A stretch of DNA of 64,000 bases from JAZKGA01 sp040386235 (GCA_040386235.1 JAZKGA010000001.1:806001-870000); one strand, 5' to 3'. Positions 43,978 through 53,134 are shown, counted from the stretch's first letter. Numbers and translations are program-made. The notes: generated by a model not told the origin, from the sequence alone.

Positions 43978-44749
43978 CAGGCGGCGCACCGCCGCTGTCA
44001 AAGCTTTTGACCAAAGACCCGGCCAGCAGGTGCCAGCCATCAACCATCACGAAAAACACAATCTTGAACGGCAGTGAAATCATCACGGGCGGCAACATCA
44101 TCATCCCCATCGACATCAGGATCGACGCAGTCACCATGTCGATAATCAGGAAGGGAAGGAACAGCATAAAGCCGATTTCAAACGCGCGGCGTAATTCAGA
44201 AATCATAAAGGCCGGGGTCACGACGTGAAGGGGAACGGCCGCCGGTTCGGTGTATGGCCCACCCTTGCTCATATCCACAAACAGTTGCAGGTCGCTTTCA
44301 CGCACGTGACGCAGCATGAATAGCTTAAACGGCTCACTGGTTCGGGTAAACGCCGTCTGCTGGTCAATCTCTTCATTCATCATGGGCTGAATGCCTTGTT
44401 CATACGCTGTCTGAATGGTCGGGGCCATGATGAAGAATGTCAGGAACAGTGCGAGAGAGATCAGGACAGTGTTCGGCGGCGTCTGCTGAATCCCAATCGC
44501 GGTCCGCAAAAAGGACAGGACGACAACAATCCGTGTGAACGATGTCATCATCATAACAATGGCGGGGGCCAGGGACAGAACGGTCAGCAGGGCAACCAAT
44601 TGCACCGCGCGGCCCGATACGCTGGCTTCACCTGTGCCGCCAGCCTCGCCGCCCAGGTCGATGCTCATACTCTGGGCCATTGCCGGTATCGCCAGAAAAA
44701 GAACCGTAAGTGTCGTCAGCAGAAAGGCGGGTAAATGGCGGCGGATCAT
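43901..44749 (-). CDS. fliP: Flagellar export gate protein FliP
   Basis: A 282-residue core export-channel protein. It has a signal peptide (about 1-25), the FliP core (TSFTRIVVVLSFLRTAIGIQQTPPN, PAFMISELRRAFEIGF), and four transmembrane helices. Unusually, about 35 residues of Ser/Ala/Pro-rich tail follow the core; that tail is encoded in the overlap with the convergent TPR gene. It overlaps fliO by four bases. Confidence 0.95.
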   Translation of the reverse strand: MIRRHLPAFLLTTLTVLFLAIPAMAQSMSIDLGGEAGGTGEASVSGRAVQLVALLTVLSLAPAIVMMMTSFTRIVVVLSFLRTAIGIQQTPPNTVLISLALFLTFFIMAPTIQTAYEQGIQPMMNEEIDQQTAFTRTSEPFKLFMLRHVRESDLQLFVDMSKGGPYTEPAAVPLHVVTPAFMISELRRAFEIGFMLFLPFLIIDMVTASILMSMGMMMLPPVMISLPFKIVFFVMVDGWHLLAGSLVKSFDSGGAPPATDPAPAAEPVAQLLQSVAQALGLA

Positions 44750-45033
44750 GCGTTCTTATCTTTCTCTTTGACCGTTAGGGGCAGGTCGGTTTTTACGATT
44801 GTCTGGCCTTCGGGGCCCAGAATAACCAGATGTGCTTTGTCATCACAGGCCAGCAGGACCGCACGGCGGCGCGGGTCCAGCGACAACGATTCCAACAGGC
44901 GCAGGCGTTTGACCGGCCCCGCGGGGGCCGCACCGGCGAAACCCAGGCGGCGGATCAGCAGGCCCAGCCCGCCCATCGCGGCGATGATTAACAGAAGGGC
45001 GGCAACCGCCCTGACAACCTGAACCCAATCCAT
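44746..45033 (-). CDS. fliO: Flagellar export protein FliO
   Basis: A 95-residue protein with one N-terminal transmembrane helix (about 5-27) and the short cytoplasmic beta domain typical of FliO (RLLESLSLDPRRRAVLLACDDKAHLVILG). It stabilises FliP during gate assembly. The low similarity of the family is offset by its place directly before fliP, with a four-base overlap. Confidence 0.88.
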   Translation of the reverse strand: MDWVQVVRAVAALLLIIAAMGGLGLLIRRLGFAGAAPAGPVKRLRLLESLSLDPRRRAVLLACDDKAHLVILGPEGQTIVKTDLPLTVKEKDKNA

Positions 45034-45039
45034 ATTACA

Positions 45040-45276
45040 TTATACCTGACGCAAGGTGTTGATCTGGTCGGTCAAATCCATTTCGACCGTCTCAAGCCGA
45101 CTGATGATCGTGCGGACGCGGGCGGCATACGGGCCGGCCTGGTCGGCGGGCAATCCTTGCAGTGCGGTACACAGGGCTTGTGTATCGACCTGCATGCGCT
45201 GCCAATCGTCTTGGGTTAATGTCGGGGCATTCAGGGCGTTTTCCAGTTTTGCCAGGGTCACATCAATCGGTGTCAT
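45040..45276 (-). CDS. Small helical protein of the fliO operon
   Basis: A 78-residue all-helical protein with no membrane segment. Heptad-like stretches occur at about 18-40 and 50-77. I do not recognise it. It sits between the FlhB-like gene (14-base overlap) and fliO (6-base gap), so a role in export, for example as a FliT- or FlgN-like chaperone, is a guess from context. Confidence 0.6.
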   Translation of the reverse strand: MTPIDVTLAKLENALNAPTLTQDDWQRMQVDTQALCTALQGLPADQAGPYAARVRTIISRLETVEMDLTDQINTLRQV

Positions 45277-45625
45277 TTTTTAAATCCTCGTCCGGCAGAA
45301 TGGCATCAAATGGGTTAGGTTGTCCATTGGCGCGATAGACATACGCCAAAATTTCGGCAACGGCCATAAACGCATCGCTGGGGACGGGGGAGTCGAGTTC
45401 AACGCGCGCCAATAACTCGGCCAGGTCTTTGTCCTCACGAATTTTAACGCCTGCGGCCATCGCCATGTCGATGATCTTTTGTGCATTCAGGCCGCGTCCG
45501 GCGGCGGTCACGCGGGCGCTGTCCGTCGCGCCATTGGCTGTCGTAATCGCCACCGCCGTCTGTGTGGTCGGGCGGGCTTTTGCATTTAATGGACGAAGGG
45601 GATCGTCACTCTCGTTTTCAGACAT
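45263..45625 (-). CDS. FlhB C-terminal-domain-like protein (FlhX type)
   Basis: A 120-residue protein. The C-terminal 75 residues (AQKIIDMAMAAGVKIREDKDL, AVAEILAYVYRANG) match the cytoplasmic FlhB end but without the membrane part or the NPTH cleavage motif. Such stand-alone FlhB-tail proteins (FlhX, YlqH) can replace the cleaved FlhB tail in export switching. The ATG at 45625 is chosen for an AGGAACC upstream. The start codon abuts the divergent flgB sigma-54 promoter. Confidence 0.82.
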   Translation of the reverse strand: MSENESDDPLRPLNAKARPTTQTAVAITTANGATDSARVTAAGRGLNAQKIIDMAMAAGVKIREDKDLAELLARVELDSPVPSDAFMAVAEILAYVYRANGQPNPFDAILPDEDLKNDTD

Positions 45626-45642
45626 TTGGCATGGTTCCTGCA
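45625..45642 (+). promoter_or_regulatory. Sigma-54 promoter of the flgB operon
   Basis: TTTGGCATGGTTCCTGCA: TGGCAT (45627-45632), five bases, CTGC (45638-45641), close to TGGCAC-N5-TTGC. The predicted start is near 45653, 26 bases before the flgB ATG. Confidence 0.78.
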
Positions 45643-45678
45643 ATGTCATTCTGTGGGTAAACAAAAAAAGGGTCAACC

Positions 45679-46095
45679 ATGACAACAAACGATATTTCTC
45701 TGCTTAAGGCCGTTAATGCCAAGATAGATTATCTGGATCAGCGGCAAAAACTGATCGCGACCAACATTGCCAACGCCGATACACCGCATTATCGGCCGAT
45801 GAACGTGAAGGATGTTGATTTTGGCCGTGTTCTGCAAAACGTGACGGGTGACCGATCAACGGTTCGGATGGCCACCACGCAAAAAGGCCACATGCCTGCG
45901 GCTGCCGATATGATCGACCCCAAGACATTGAAAATGAAGAATACGTACGAAGTATCCCCGGACGGTAACGCGGTCATTCTGGAAGAACAGATGGTCAATG
46001 CCAACCGGACAAATATTGATTACGGGTTGATGCTGAATGTCTATCGCAAGAATGTCGGGATGCTGCGCACCGCAATTGGCGCCGGCGGACAATAA
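45679..46095 (+). CDS. flgB: Flagellar proximal rod protein FlgB
   Basis: A 138-residue rod protein with the N-terminal rod motif QKLIATNIANADTPHYRPMNV and a C-terminal helix (GLMLNVYRKNVGMLRTAIG). Length and both motifs are standard. It leads flgB-flgC-fliE-fliQ-fliR-flhB and is divergent from the FlhX-type gene. A CGGCAAAAA core occurs within its coding sequence at 45742-45750. Confidence 0.94.
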   Translation: MTTNDISLLKAVNAKIDYLDQRQKLIATNIANADTPHYRPMNVKDVDFGRVLQNVTGDRSTVRMATTQKGHMPAAADMIDPKTLKMKNTYEVSPDGNAVILEEQMVNANRTNIDYGLMLNVYRKNVGMLRTAIGAGGQ

Positions 46096-46122
46096 TGAAT
46101 TAAGGGATGGGAGAGAGTTAAG

Positions 46123-46536
46123 ATGACTGATATCTGGCAAAACATGTCAATTTCCGCAGCTGGTATGCGCGCCCAGGGCGAACGCACCCGCGTGATTGTT
46201 GAAAACCTGGCGAATGCCGACACAACGGCGCTGACCAAAGGCGGAAAGCCGTACCAACGTCAGATCATCTCGTTTAAAAATGAGATGGACCGCCAACAAG
46301 GCCTGCGCCTGGTGAAGGTTGATAAGGTGAAACCGGATATGGTCAGCCCGTTTGATCAGAAATATATGCCTGACCATCCTGCGGCCGATGATGCCGGTTA
46401 TGTGAAAATGCCGAACGTCAACACCTTCATGGAAATGATGGACATGCGTGAGGCGCAGCGCAGCTATGAAGCCAATTTAGGGATGATAGAACAAAGCCGC
46501 GACATGATGCAGAAAACGATTAACTTGCTGCAATAG
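46123..46536 (+). CDS. flgC: Flagellar proximal rod protein FlgC
   Basis: A 137-residue rod protein with the N-motif MRAQGERTRVIVENLANADT and the C-motif MDMREAQRSYEANLGMIEQSRDM. It stacks on FlgB in the proximal rod. The gap to flgB is 27 bases with a GGGAGAG ribosome site. Confidence 0.94.
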   Translation: MTDIWQNMSISAAGMRAQGERTRVIVENLANADTTALTKGGKPYQRQIISFKNEMDRQQGLRLVKVDKVKPDMVSPFDQKYMPDHPAADDAGYVKMPNVNTFMEMMDMREAQRSYEANLGMIEQSRDMMQKTINLLQ

Positions 46537-46575
46537 CATTCATCGCTTAAAATAGAATAACAAGGTAGGTCAAAA

Positions 46576-46896
46576 ATGCCCATTGATGCCACAACATCGG
46601 CCAGCCAGGCCCTCGGCGCTTATACCAAGACGGCAAAAATTGCCGGGATGGACGGCGTGGACAGCACAGGTGCCAGCCAACCGCAATTCGGCGATGTCCT
46701 GAATCAGGCTGTCGGATCGGCGATTGACACGATGAAAGCCGGGGAAAAGGCGTCGGCTGACGCCGTGACGGGCAGTGCCGATCTGAACGATGTTGTGCAG
46801 GCCGTGACCGCCGCCGAACTGACCCTGCAGACTGTTGTCGCGATCCGTGACCGCCTGATTGGCGCATTGCAGGAAATGATCCGAATGCCGATCTAA
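46576..46896 (+). CDS. fliE: Flagellar MS-ring/rod junction protein FliE
   Basis: A 106-residue protein whose C-terminal half carries the FliE pattern (DLNDVVQAVTAAELTLQTVVAIRDRLIGALQEMIRMPI). FliE links the MS-ring to the rod and is the first rod protein exported. The gap to flgC is 39 bases; the order flgB-flgC-fliE is standard. Confidence 0.93.
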   Translation: MPIDATTSASQALGAYTKTAKIAGMDGVDSTGASQPQFGDVLNQAVGSAIDTMKAGEKASADAVTGSADLNDVVQAVTAAELTLQTVVAIRDRLIGALQEMIRMPI

Positions 46897-46975
46897 GGCA
46901 TTTACTGCCCCCTTTGCATTGCGCGCGTAATCCTGTAAATTGACCCCGATAACACAAGGGGCGCGCGCAAGTCAT

Positions 46976-47242
46976 ATGGAACAGCAAGAATTGATGGATC
47001 TGATCAATGAGGCGATCGTGCTGACCATCCAGCTGTCGGCACCGATCATGATTATTGGTCTGGTTGTCGGTGTGGCCGTGGCGTTGTTTCAGGCATTGAC
47101 GCAGATTCAGGAAATGACCCTGGTTTTCGTCCCTAAAATCCTCGCTATTTTTGCGGCCCTGTACTTACTCCTGCCCTTTATGACCTCTACCTTGATCCAA
47201 TTCATGCAGTTGATAGGCGACCGCATCGTCGCCATTCAATAG
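46976..47242 (+). CDS. fliQ: Flagellar export gate protein FliQ
   Basis: An 88-residue protein with two transmembrane helices (about 15-38 and 50-75) and the FliQ pattern (LFQALTQIQEMTLVFVPKILA). It is part of the FliP5-Q4-R1 export channel. The ATG at 46976 is the family start; an upstream in-frame GTG-led extension of 12 residues is not conserved. Confidence 0.94.
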   Translation: MEQQELMDLINEAIVLTIQLSAPIMIIGLVVGVAVALFQALTQIQEMTLVFVPKILAIFAALYLLLPFMTSTLIQFMQLIGDRIVAIQ

Positions 47243-47251
47243 TGGCATAAG

Positions 47252-48034
47252 ATGCTGCAAGACTTCCTGCAAACCAATGTTTTCTTGTTTATGCTGTTGT
47301 TCTTGCGCGTGGGCACGGCGATTATTGTGATGCCCGGGATCGGCGACGGTTTTGTCCCGAACCGTATTCGCCTGTTTTTTGCCCTGGGGTTCACCCTTGT
47401 TATCCTGCCGCCGTTGACACCGCTTTTGCCCGCCAAAATGCCAGGCCCAGGCCTGTTTCTGACGTTATTGGTGACCGAGGGGCTGATCGGGTATTTCATT
47501 GGTATGATCGGCCGTATTCTGGCGATGGCCTTGGATACTGCGGGGATGTTGATATCCATCCAGTCCGGTTTGTCTAACGCTCAGCTTTTTAATCCCTCGC
47601 TACAAAGTCAGGGGTCGATCATCGGCGTGTTTCTGGTTTTATCCGGTATTTTGATGATGTTCGTGACCAACATGCACCACATGCTGCTGGCCGGGGTTTT
47701 CAATTCCTATCAATCGTTTCCGGTGGGCGCGATTTTGGATACGGAAGGCATGTTGCAAACCATTCTGCAGGTCATCGCGATGTCGTTTGAAATCGGCTTT
47801 CATATCGCCGCCCCGTTTTTGCTGGTCATCACCGTCATTTACATCGGCATGGGCGTGTTAAATAAGGTCATGCCACAGATGCAGGTGTTTATGATCGCGT
47901 TGCCGTTGCAGATATTATTATCGCTTATCATGCTGGCGGGCGTTATGGGCGCCGGATTGATGTACTGGATTGGTCATTTGCAAGACGGCGCGGATATTTA
48001 TTATCAGGTTGGCATTGAGGGGCGCGCGCGATGA
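47252..48034 (+). CDS. fliR: Flagellar export gate protein FliR
   Basis: A 260-residue membrane protein with about six helices and FliR motifs (MPGIGDGFVPNRIRLFFAL, LDTAGMLISIQSGLSNA). It completes the export gate together with FliP and FliQ and contacts FlhB. It overlaps flhB by four bases (ATGA), implying coupled translation. Confidence 0.94.
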   Translation: MLQDFLQTNVFLFMLLFLRVGTAIIVMPGIGDGFVPNRIRLFFALGFTLVILPPLTPLLPAKMPGPGLFLTLLVTEGLIGYFIGMIGRILAMALDTAGMLISIQSGLSNAQLFNPSLQSQGSIIGVFLVLSGILMMFVTNMHHMLLAGVFNSYQSFPVGAILDTEGMLQTILQVIAMSFEIGFHIAAPFLLVITVIYIGMGVLNKVMPQMQVFMIALPLQILLSLIMLAGVMGAGLMYWIGHLQDGADIYYQVGIEGRAR

Positions 48035-49122
48035 GCGATGATACGCCCGACGATTCGTCGAAAACGGAAGACCCCACCCAGAAAAAGCTGGAAGACACGC
48101 GTAACAAAGGCCAGGTCGCGCACAGCCGGGATATGGACGCGTGGCTGTTGCTGCTTGGTGCGACATTGCTGGTGGCCATGTATGCACCGTCCTTTATGGC
48201 GCAGATGCGCGATCTGTTAAGCACGTATATCGCCAATGCCCATGACTTCCCCGAGATATCCGCCAGCGGTTTTGGCGGGTCGGTCGGCAGTCTGCTGGGC
48301 CAGGTTCTATTGTTATTGGTCCTTCCGATTTTCGTGCTGCTGTTCCTGGCGTTTATCGGCCCGTTTGCCCAGGTCGGCGCGTTATTTGCGCCTGAGGTTA
48401 TCAAGCCGGACTGGGATAAGGTCAGTTTGATGAAGGGATTTGGACGGTTGTTTTCGATCCGCTCTGTCGTTGAATTTACCAAAGGCCTGTTAAAAATCTC
48501 GCTGCTTGGGTTTGTGATGTATGTGATCCTTAAGCCGCATTTGGATGGTGGCGTGGCCCATATTATCGACCTGTCATTGGCTGATTTCCTGGCGAATTTT
48601 AAAGAAACGACGCTGGACATCCTGACAGGCGCGTTGATTGTCCTGTTTGTTCTGGCCGTCGCCGATGTCGCCTATCAACGCTATGACTATTATACCCGCC
48701 TGCGGATGACGAAGCAGGAGGTGAAAGACGAGTTCAAGCAAACCGAGGGCGATCCCCATATTCGCGCCCGCCTGCGGCAATTGCGCATGGAAAAAGCGCG
48801 GCAACGGATGATGCAGGCTGTGCCGACAGCAGATGTGGTTATCACCAACCCGACCCATTATGCCATCGCCCTGAAATACGACTCAGACAGTATGGAAGCG
48901 CCCACAGTTGTGGCCAAGGGGGTTGATTTTCTGGCCCAGAAAATCCGCGAGGTGGCAACAGAAAACAAGGTCATGATCGTCGAAAACCCGCCTTTGGCCC
49001 GTTCCCTGTATGCGGAGGTCGATATTGACCAGGCGATCCCGTCCGAATTCTTTAAGGCTGTCGCGGAAATCATCACTTACGTTTACCAAAAACAGGGTAA
49101 ATTAAAGCCGCGCACCATCTAG
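48031..49122 (+). CDS. flhB: Flagellar export switch protein FlhB
   Basis: A 363-residue protein with four transmembrane helices in the first 210 residues, a cytoplasmic helix (QTEGDPHIRARLRQLR) and the autocleavage motif NPTH near residue 272. It controls the switch from rod/hook to filament substrates. The last flagellar gene of its operon; cckA follows six bases later. Confidence 0.95.
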   Translation: MSDDTPDDSSKTEDPTQKKLEDTRNKGQVAHSRDMDAWLLLLGATLLVAMYAPSFMAQMRDLLSTYIANAHDFPEISASGFGGSVGSLLGQVLLLLVLPIFVLLFLAFIGPFAQVGALFAPEVIKPDWDKVSLMKGFGRLFSIRSVVEFTKGLLKISLLGFVMYVILKPHLDGGVAHIIDLSLADFLANFKETTLDILTGALIVLFVLAVADVAYQRYDYYTRLRMTKQEVKDEFKQTEGDPHIRARLRQLRMEKARQRMMQAVPTADVVITNPTHYAIALKYDSDSMEAPTVVAKGVDFLAQKIREVATENKVMIVENPPLARSLYAEVDIDQAIPSEFFKAVAEIITYVYQKQGKLKPRTI

Positions 49123-49128
49123 GGACTT

Positions 49129-51684
49129 GTGAATCGCTGGCCCTGTGTCATCCTGTGGGGGATGCAGCAACAGGATAACCTGACCTTTATTAACCGTCAT
49201 CACCGCGCCATGACGATCGAAACGCAAAAGCCCAAGCGTGACGGATTGCTGGTGGCCGTTGGCATTGTCCTGCTGATCCTTTATTTCTGCTTTGCGATTG
49301 TGATTTTGCGCAGATTCGACGTCAATGACGCGGCGCTGGTCACCAATATTATTCTTGTCATTATGGGTGGCGGCCTGCTGATCCTGGTGCATCAGCTGTT
49401 CCTGCGTTTTGGATCGCGCGCGCAGGAGCATTCCCTGCTGCGTGAGGTGATGGAAGGCAGCACGGCGATCCGCTTTATCACCAATATCGACAACCACATT
49501 GTTTATTCCAATCAGCATTTCGACGATTTCTGTCGCTTGATCGGCGCATCGCCCAGCTTTGCCAGTTTCGTGTCCATCTTCGAATCCGTGCCGGAATCGC
49601 AGGTGCATATCTCAACGATTGCGGATCAGGCGCACCGGGGCTTGTCAGACGCGGTTCAACTGTCCCTGCGCCGCAATGACGCGTGGTTTTATTATCGTAT
49701 CATGGCCCGCCCGGTGCCGGGCCGTCCTGGCACTATCGCCTGGCGCGTTGATGATGTGACGGAGCAGCGTGAGCTGGACCGCGCGATCAGCGAGGAGCGG
49801 GAGAAGCTGATCGACTTTACCGACAACGCGCCTGTCGGCTTTTTCTCGGTGGATCAGGAAGGGCGGTTTGTGTTCGTGAACGCAACCTTTGCCCGCTGGC
49901 TGGGTGATGATATCGGCACGTTATTAACGACCGGACGGCTGCACAATTACATGTTTGAACCGCCGCAGAATGCCGCGCCTTTTGATGTGATTGATAAGGG
50001 TGGCGTGCGCCAACTGGCCGAATTGCGCATGAAGGGGCCGGGTGGCCGGTCTTGGCAGGCCTCGATCAACCAGTCGGTCGTAATGGATTCTGAGGGCCGT
50101 GTGCGTACCCGGGCGGTTGTCTATGATTTGACCTCTGAACGCTCGATGCGCCAGGCGTTGCAAGCGTCCGAAGACCGGTTCCGCCGGTTCTTTGAGGAGG
50201 CGCCGGTCGGCATCGCGATCCTGGACGCAGACGGTCATGTGCGTGACGGAAATCCTGAGCTGTTTCCCCTGTTGGGCAAATCCCGCCATGATATTGAAGA
50301 TAAACTGTTTTCCCAGTTCGTGGCAGAAAAAGACCGCGCCGCGGTGGCGTCCAGTTTGGAAAGCCTGCGAACCCGCGAAAGCTTCGAAGCGCCCCTGGAA
50401 ATCCAGCTGTTGCCACGTGAAGGCACGCTGAAACAAAGCCCGACAGTGCGCCTGTATGCCAGACGGTTTAAGAACAGCGACAATATCGTCCTGCACTTTA
50501 TTGACCTGACACAGCAAAAATCGTTAGAGCAGCAATTCGCGCAATCTCAGAAAATGCAGGCGGTGGGCCAACTGGCCGGAGGCGTCGCGCACGACTTTAA
50601 CAATTTGCTGACGGCGATTATCGGCTTTTGCGACTTGCTGCTGCTGCGTCACAAGCCAGGCGATCCGTCCTTTTCTGACATTATGCAGATCCAGCAGAAT
50701 TCGAACCGTGCTGCCAACCTGGTGCGGCAATTGCTGGCCTTCTCACGTCAACAGACGTTGCGACCAAAGGTACAGGACGTGACGGATGTCTTGATCGAAG
50801 TCTCGCACCTGCTGCGCCGCCTGATCGGGGCCAATATCGCGCTTAATCTTGTGCATGGGGAGGGGCTGGGCCTGGTCCGCGTTGATGCGCTGCAATTGGA
50901 ACAGGTGCTGATTAACCTGGCGGTCAATGGGCGCGATGCGATGCCCGAAGGCGGGACGCTGACAATCTCAACCGCGATGCAGGCCACTGATGCGTCCTGG
51001 CGGCGCGGTGGCGATGAAATGCCGCCCGGGAACTGGGTGGTTATTTCTGTTTCTGACACCGGACACGGCATTCCGGCGGACATCCTGCCACGTATCCTTG
51101 AGCCGTTCTTCACCACCAAAGATGTGGGGCAGGGGACCGGTCTGGGCCTCTCTACCGTTTATGGGATCATCCGCCAGACGGGTGGGTACCTGCACTGTCA
51201 TTCCGGCGTGGGTGAGGGGACGACCTTCTCAATCTACCTGCCGGTTGATGCGGGCGAAGTTGAGGTTGAGGCGGTAACGGCAGCCAGTGCCAGTGACAAT
51301 CCAGTGGCCGATTTGACGGGCGCGGCGCAGATATTGCTGGTTGAGGATGAAGACGCGGTGCGTGCCTTCTCAACCCGCGCGCTGACGAACAAGGGTTACG
51401 ACGTTCTGGCCGCCGAAAGTGGAGAGGCCGCCCTGGCCTTGATGGCTGAGAAAGACAACCCGAAAATCGATATGCTGATCACCGACGTGATTATGCCGAA
51501 TATGGACGGCCCCACCCTGGCCAAGAAATTGCGGGAAACGATCCCGACCCTGAAAATCCTGTTTATGTCCGGATATACCGAAGAACGCCTGAAAGAACAT
51601 ATGGATGAACGCGTGTTCTTCCTGCCGAAACCCTTCACGCTGAAGATTTTGGCGCAGAAGGTGAAAGATGTGCTGGAAGCGTAG
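49129..51684 (+). CDS. cckA: Hybrid sensor histidine kinase CckA
   Basis: An 851-residue kinase. It has two N-terminal transmembrane helices (about 40-60 and 67-85), PAS-type domains (about 100-450), a HisKA domain (GGVAHDFNNLLTAIIGF, His about 487), an ATPase domain (DTGHGIP, TGLGLSTVYGI), and a receiver (LITDVIMPNMDG, Asp about 786). CckA is the head of the CckA-ChpT-CtrA phosphorelay. ctrA lies 40 kb away in this window. The GTG start at 49129 has AGGGA five bases upstream; later ATGs lack a good site. Confidence 0.93.
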   Translation: MNRWPCVILWGMQQQDNLTFINRHHRAMTIETQKPKRDGLLVAVGIVLLILYFCFAIVILRRFDVNDAALVTNIILVIMGGGLLILVHQLFLRFGSRAQEHSLLREVMEGSTAIRFITNIDNHIVYSNQHFDDFCRLIGASPSFASFVSIFESVPESQVHISTIADQAHRGLSDAVQLSLRRNDAWFYYRIMARPVPGRPGTIAWRVDDVTEQRELDRAISEEREKLIDFTDNAPVGFFSVDQEGRFVFVNATFARWLGDDIGTLLTTGRLHNYMFEPPQNAAPFDVIDKGGVRQLAELRMKGPGGRSWQASINQSVVMDSEGRVRTRAVVYDLTSERSMRQALQASEDRFRRFFEEAPVGIAILDADGHVRDGNPELFPLLGKSRHDIEDKLFSQFVAEKDRAAVASSLESLRTRESFEAPLEIQLLPREGTLKQSPTVRLYARRFKNSDNIVLHFIDLTQQKSLEQQFAQSQKMQAVGQLAGGVAHDFNNLLTAIIGFCDLLLLRHKPGDPSFSDIMQIQQNSNRAANLVRQLLAFSRQQTLRPKVQDVTDVLIEVSHLLRRLIGANIALNLVHGEGLGLVRVDALQLEQVLINLAVNGRDAMPEGGTLTISTAMQATDASWRRGGDEMPPGNWVVISVSDTGHGIPADILPRILEPFFTTKDVGQGTGLGLSTVYGIIRQTGGYLHCHSGVGEGTTFSIYLPVDAGEVEVEAVTAASASDNPVADLTGAAQILLVEDEDAVRAFSTRALTNKGYDVLAAESGEAALALMAEKDNPKIDMLITDVIMPNMDGPTLAKKLRETIPTLKILFMSGYTEERLKEHMDERVFFLPKPFTLKILAQKVKDVLEA

Positions 51685-51797
51685 CCAATATATATACAGG
51701 TAATAGAATTATATCCTTTGGCTGTCATTTGTTCTGGCCAGTAATCCGGGGAAAATGACCCCTATTGATACGACAAAAAAAGACGTTGCGTATTATT

Positions 51798-51812
51798 GTT
51801 CTTTGTTTGTTC
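51798..51812 (+). promoter_or_regulatory. LexA (SOS) box of recA, alphaproteobacterial type
   Basis: GTTC-N7-GTTC, an exact match to the direct-repeat SOS operator of alphaproteobacteria. It ends nine bases before the recA -35 box. Confidence 0.85.
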
Positions 51813-51820
51813 TTTTTTCC

Positions 51821-51850
51821 TTGACGACAGGAACATAGCGTGGATAGATA
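51821..51850 (+). promoter_or_regulatory. recA promoter
   Basis: TTGACG (51821-51826), an 18-base spacer and TAGATA (51845-51850), about 80 bases before the chosen recA ATG. With the SOS box directly upstream, damage-inducible control is very likely. Confidence 0.65.
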
Positions 51851-51931
51851 GGGGCTGTGCATAGCCGGCGGCCTTGATGATTGTTTCGTTGAAACGGCGG
51901 TCTGTGCGTGTCACAACAAAGGGACACAACA

Positions 51932-53080
51932 ATGACGGTCACATCTTTACGCAATACGGAGCAGTCGCATATGAACACATCCATCAGCAACGCAGACAAA
52001 GCGAAGGCATTAGAGGCCGCACTGGGTCAGATCGAACGTGCCTTTGGCAAAGGGTCGATCATGAAGCTGAACGGCAGCCAAAACACGATGGAGGTTGAAG
52101 TTGTTTCAACCGGGTCGCTGGGTTTGGACCTGGCACTGGGGATCGGTGGCTTGCCACGTGGCCGGATTATCGAGATTTACGGTCCTGAATCATCAGGTAA
52201 AACCACGCTGGCCTTGCAGGTGATTGCCGAAGCCCAAAAAGGCGGCGGTACCTGTGCGATTGTTGACGCGGAACACGCACTTGACCCAGGCTATGCACGT
52301 AAACTGGGCGTCAAAATTGATGACCTGCTGATTTCCCAGCCAGATTCGGGTGAGCAGGCGTTGGAAATTGCCGATACGCTGGTGCGATCCGGCGCGCTGG
52401 ACGTACTGGTTATCGACTCGGTCGCCGCTTTGGTGCCGAAGGCTGAATTGGAAGGTGAGATGGGGGATACCCATGTGGGTCTTCAAGCCCGCCTGATGTC
52501 ACAAGCTTTGCGGAAACTGACAGGATCGATTTCAAAATCACGCACGATTGTGATTTTTATTAACCAGATCCGGATGAAAATCGGCGTGATGTTCGGTTCA
52601 CCGGAAACCACCGCCGGGGGGAATGCTCTGAAATTCTATGCTTCCGTCCGCCTGGATATCCGCCGGATTGGTCAATTGAAAGAAAAGGATGAGGCGATCG
52701 GCAACCACACCCGCGTTAAGGTCGTTAAAAACAAAATGGCTCCGCCGTTCCGAGAGGTGGAGTTTGATATCATATATGGCGAAGGAATTTCCAAAGTCGG
52801 TGAATTGATCGATCTGGGCGTTAAGGGCAATTTGGTTGAAAAATCGGGTGCATGGTTTGCCTATGATGGTCAACGGATTGGCCAGGGGCGTGAGAATGCC
52901 AAGCAATACATGCGCGATAATCCCGATGCGGCGACCAAACTGGAAGCCCACATTCGAAAGAACGCCAGTGCGGTGTCCGATAAATTATTGGCCGAAGCCA
53001 CTACGACTGAAAGGGCCGAAGCGGTTCTGGATGCCGGGGATGACACGATCGCTCAAACACCCAAAAAAGCGGCGCGTTAA
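51932..53080 (+). CDS. recA: DNA recombination and SOS protein RecA
   Basis: A 382-residue RecA with KALEAALGQIERAFGKGSIM at its start, Walker A GPESSGKT (about 84-91), Walker B LDVLVIDSVAAL, loop L1/L2 motifs (EGEMGDTHVGLQARLMSQALR; IFINQIRMKIG) and a variable C-tail. It forms the presynaptic filament for strand exchange and triggers LexA cleavage. I chose ATG 51932 because AAAGGGA lies 7 bases before it; an ATG 13 codons later (51971) is also possible. Confidence 0.97.
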   Translation: MTVTSLRNTEQSHMNTSISNADKAKALEAALGQIERAFGKGSIMKLNGSQNTMEVEVVSTGSLGLDLALGIGGLPRGRIIEIYGPESSGKTTLALQVIAEAQKGGGTCAIVDAEHALDPGYARKLGVKIDDLLISQPDSGEQALEIADTLVRSGALDVLVIDSVAALVPKAELEGEMGDTHVGLQARLMSQALRKLTGSISKSRTIVIFINQIRMKIGVMFGSPETTAGGNALKFYASVRLDIRRIGQLKEKDEAIGNHTRVKVVKNKMAPPFREVEFDIIYGEGISKVGELIDLGVKGNLVEKSGAWFAYDGQRIGQGRENAKQYMRDNPDAATKLEAHIRKNASAVSDKLLAEATTTERAEAVLDAGDDTIAQTPKKAAR

Positions 53081-53099
53081 TCACGTCGCGATAACGCTT

Positions 53100-53128
53100 C
53101 AGAATGCCGCCGCACAGGCGGCATTCTG
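53100..53128. terminator. Hairpin between recA and recG
   Basis: 12-bp perfect inverted repeat CAGAATGCCGCC / GGCGGCATTCTG with a five-base loop, lying between convergent recA and recG. A T-run is weak on both sides, so it may end both transcripts only partly. Confidence 0.7.
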
Positions 53129-53134
53129 CTGTGT

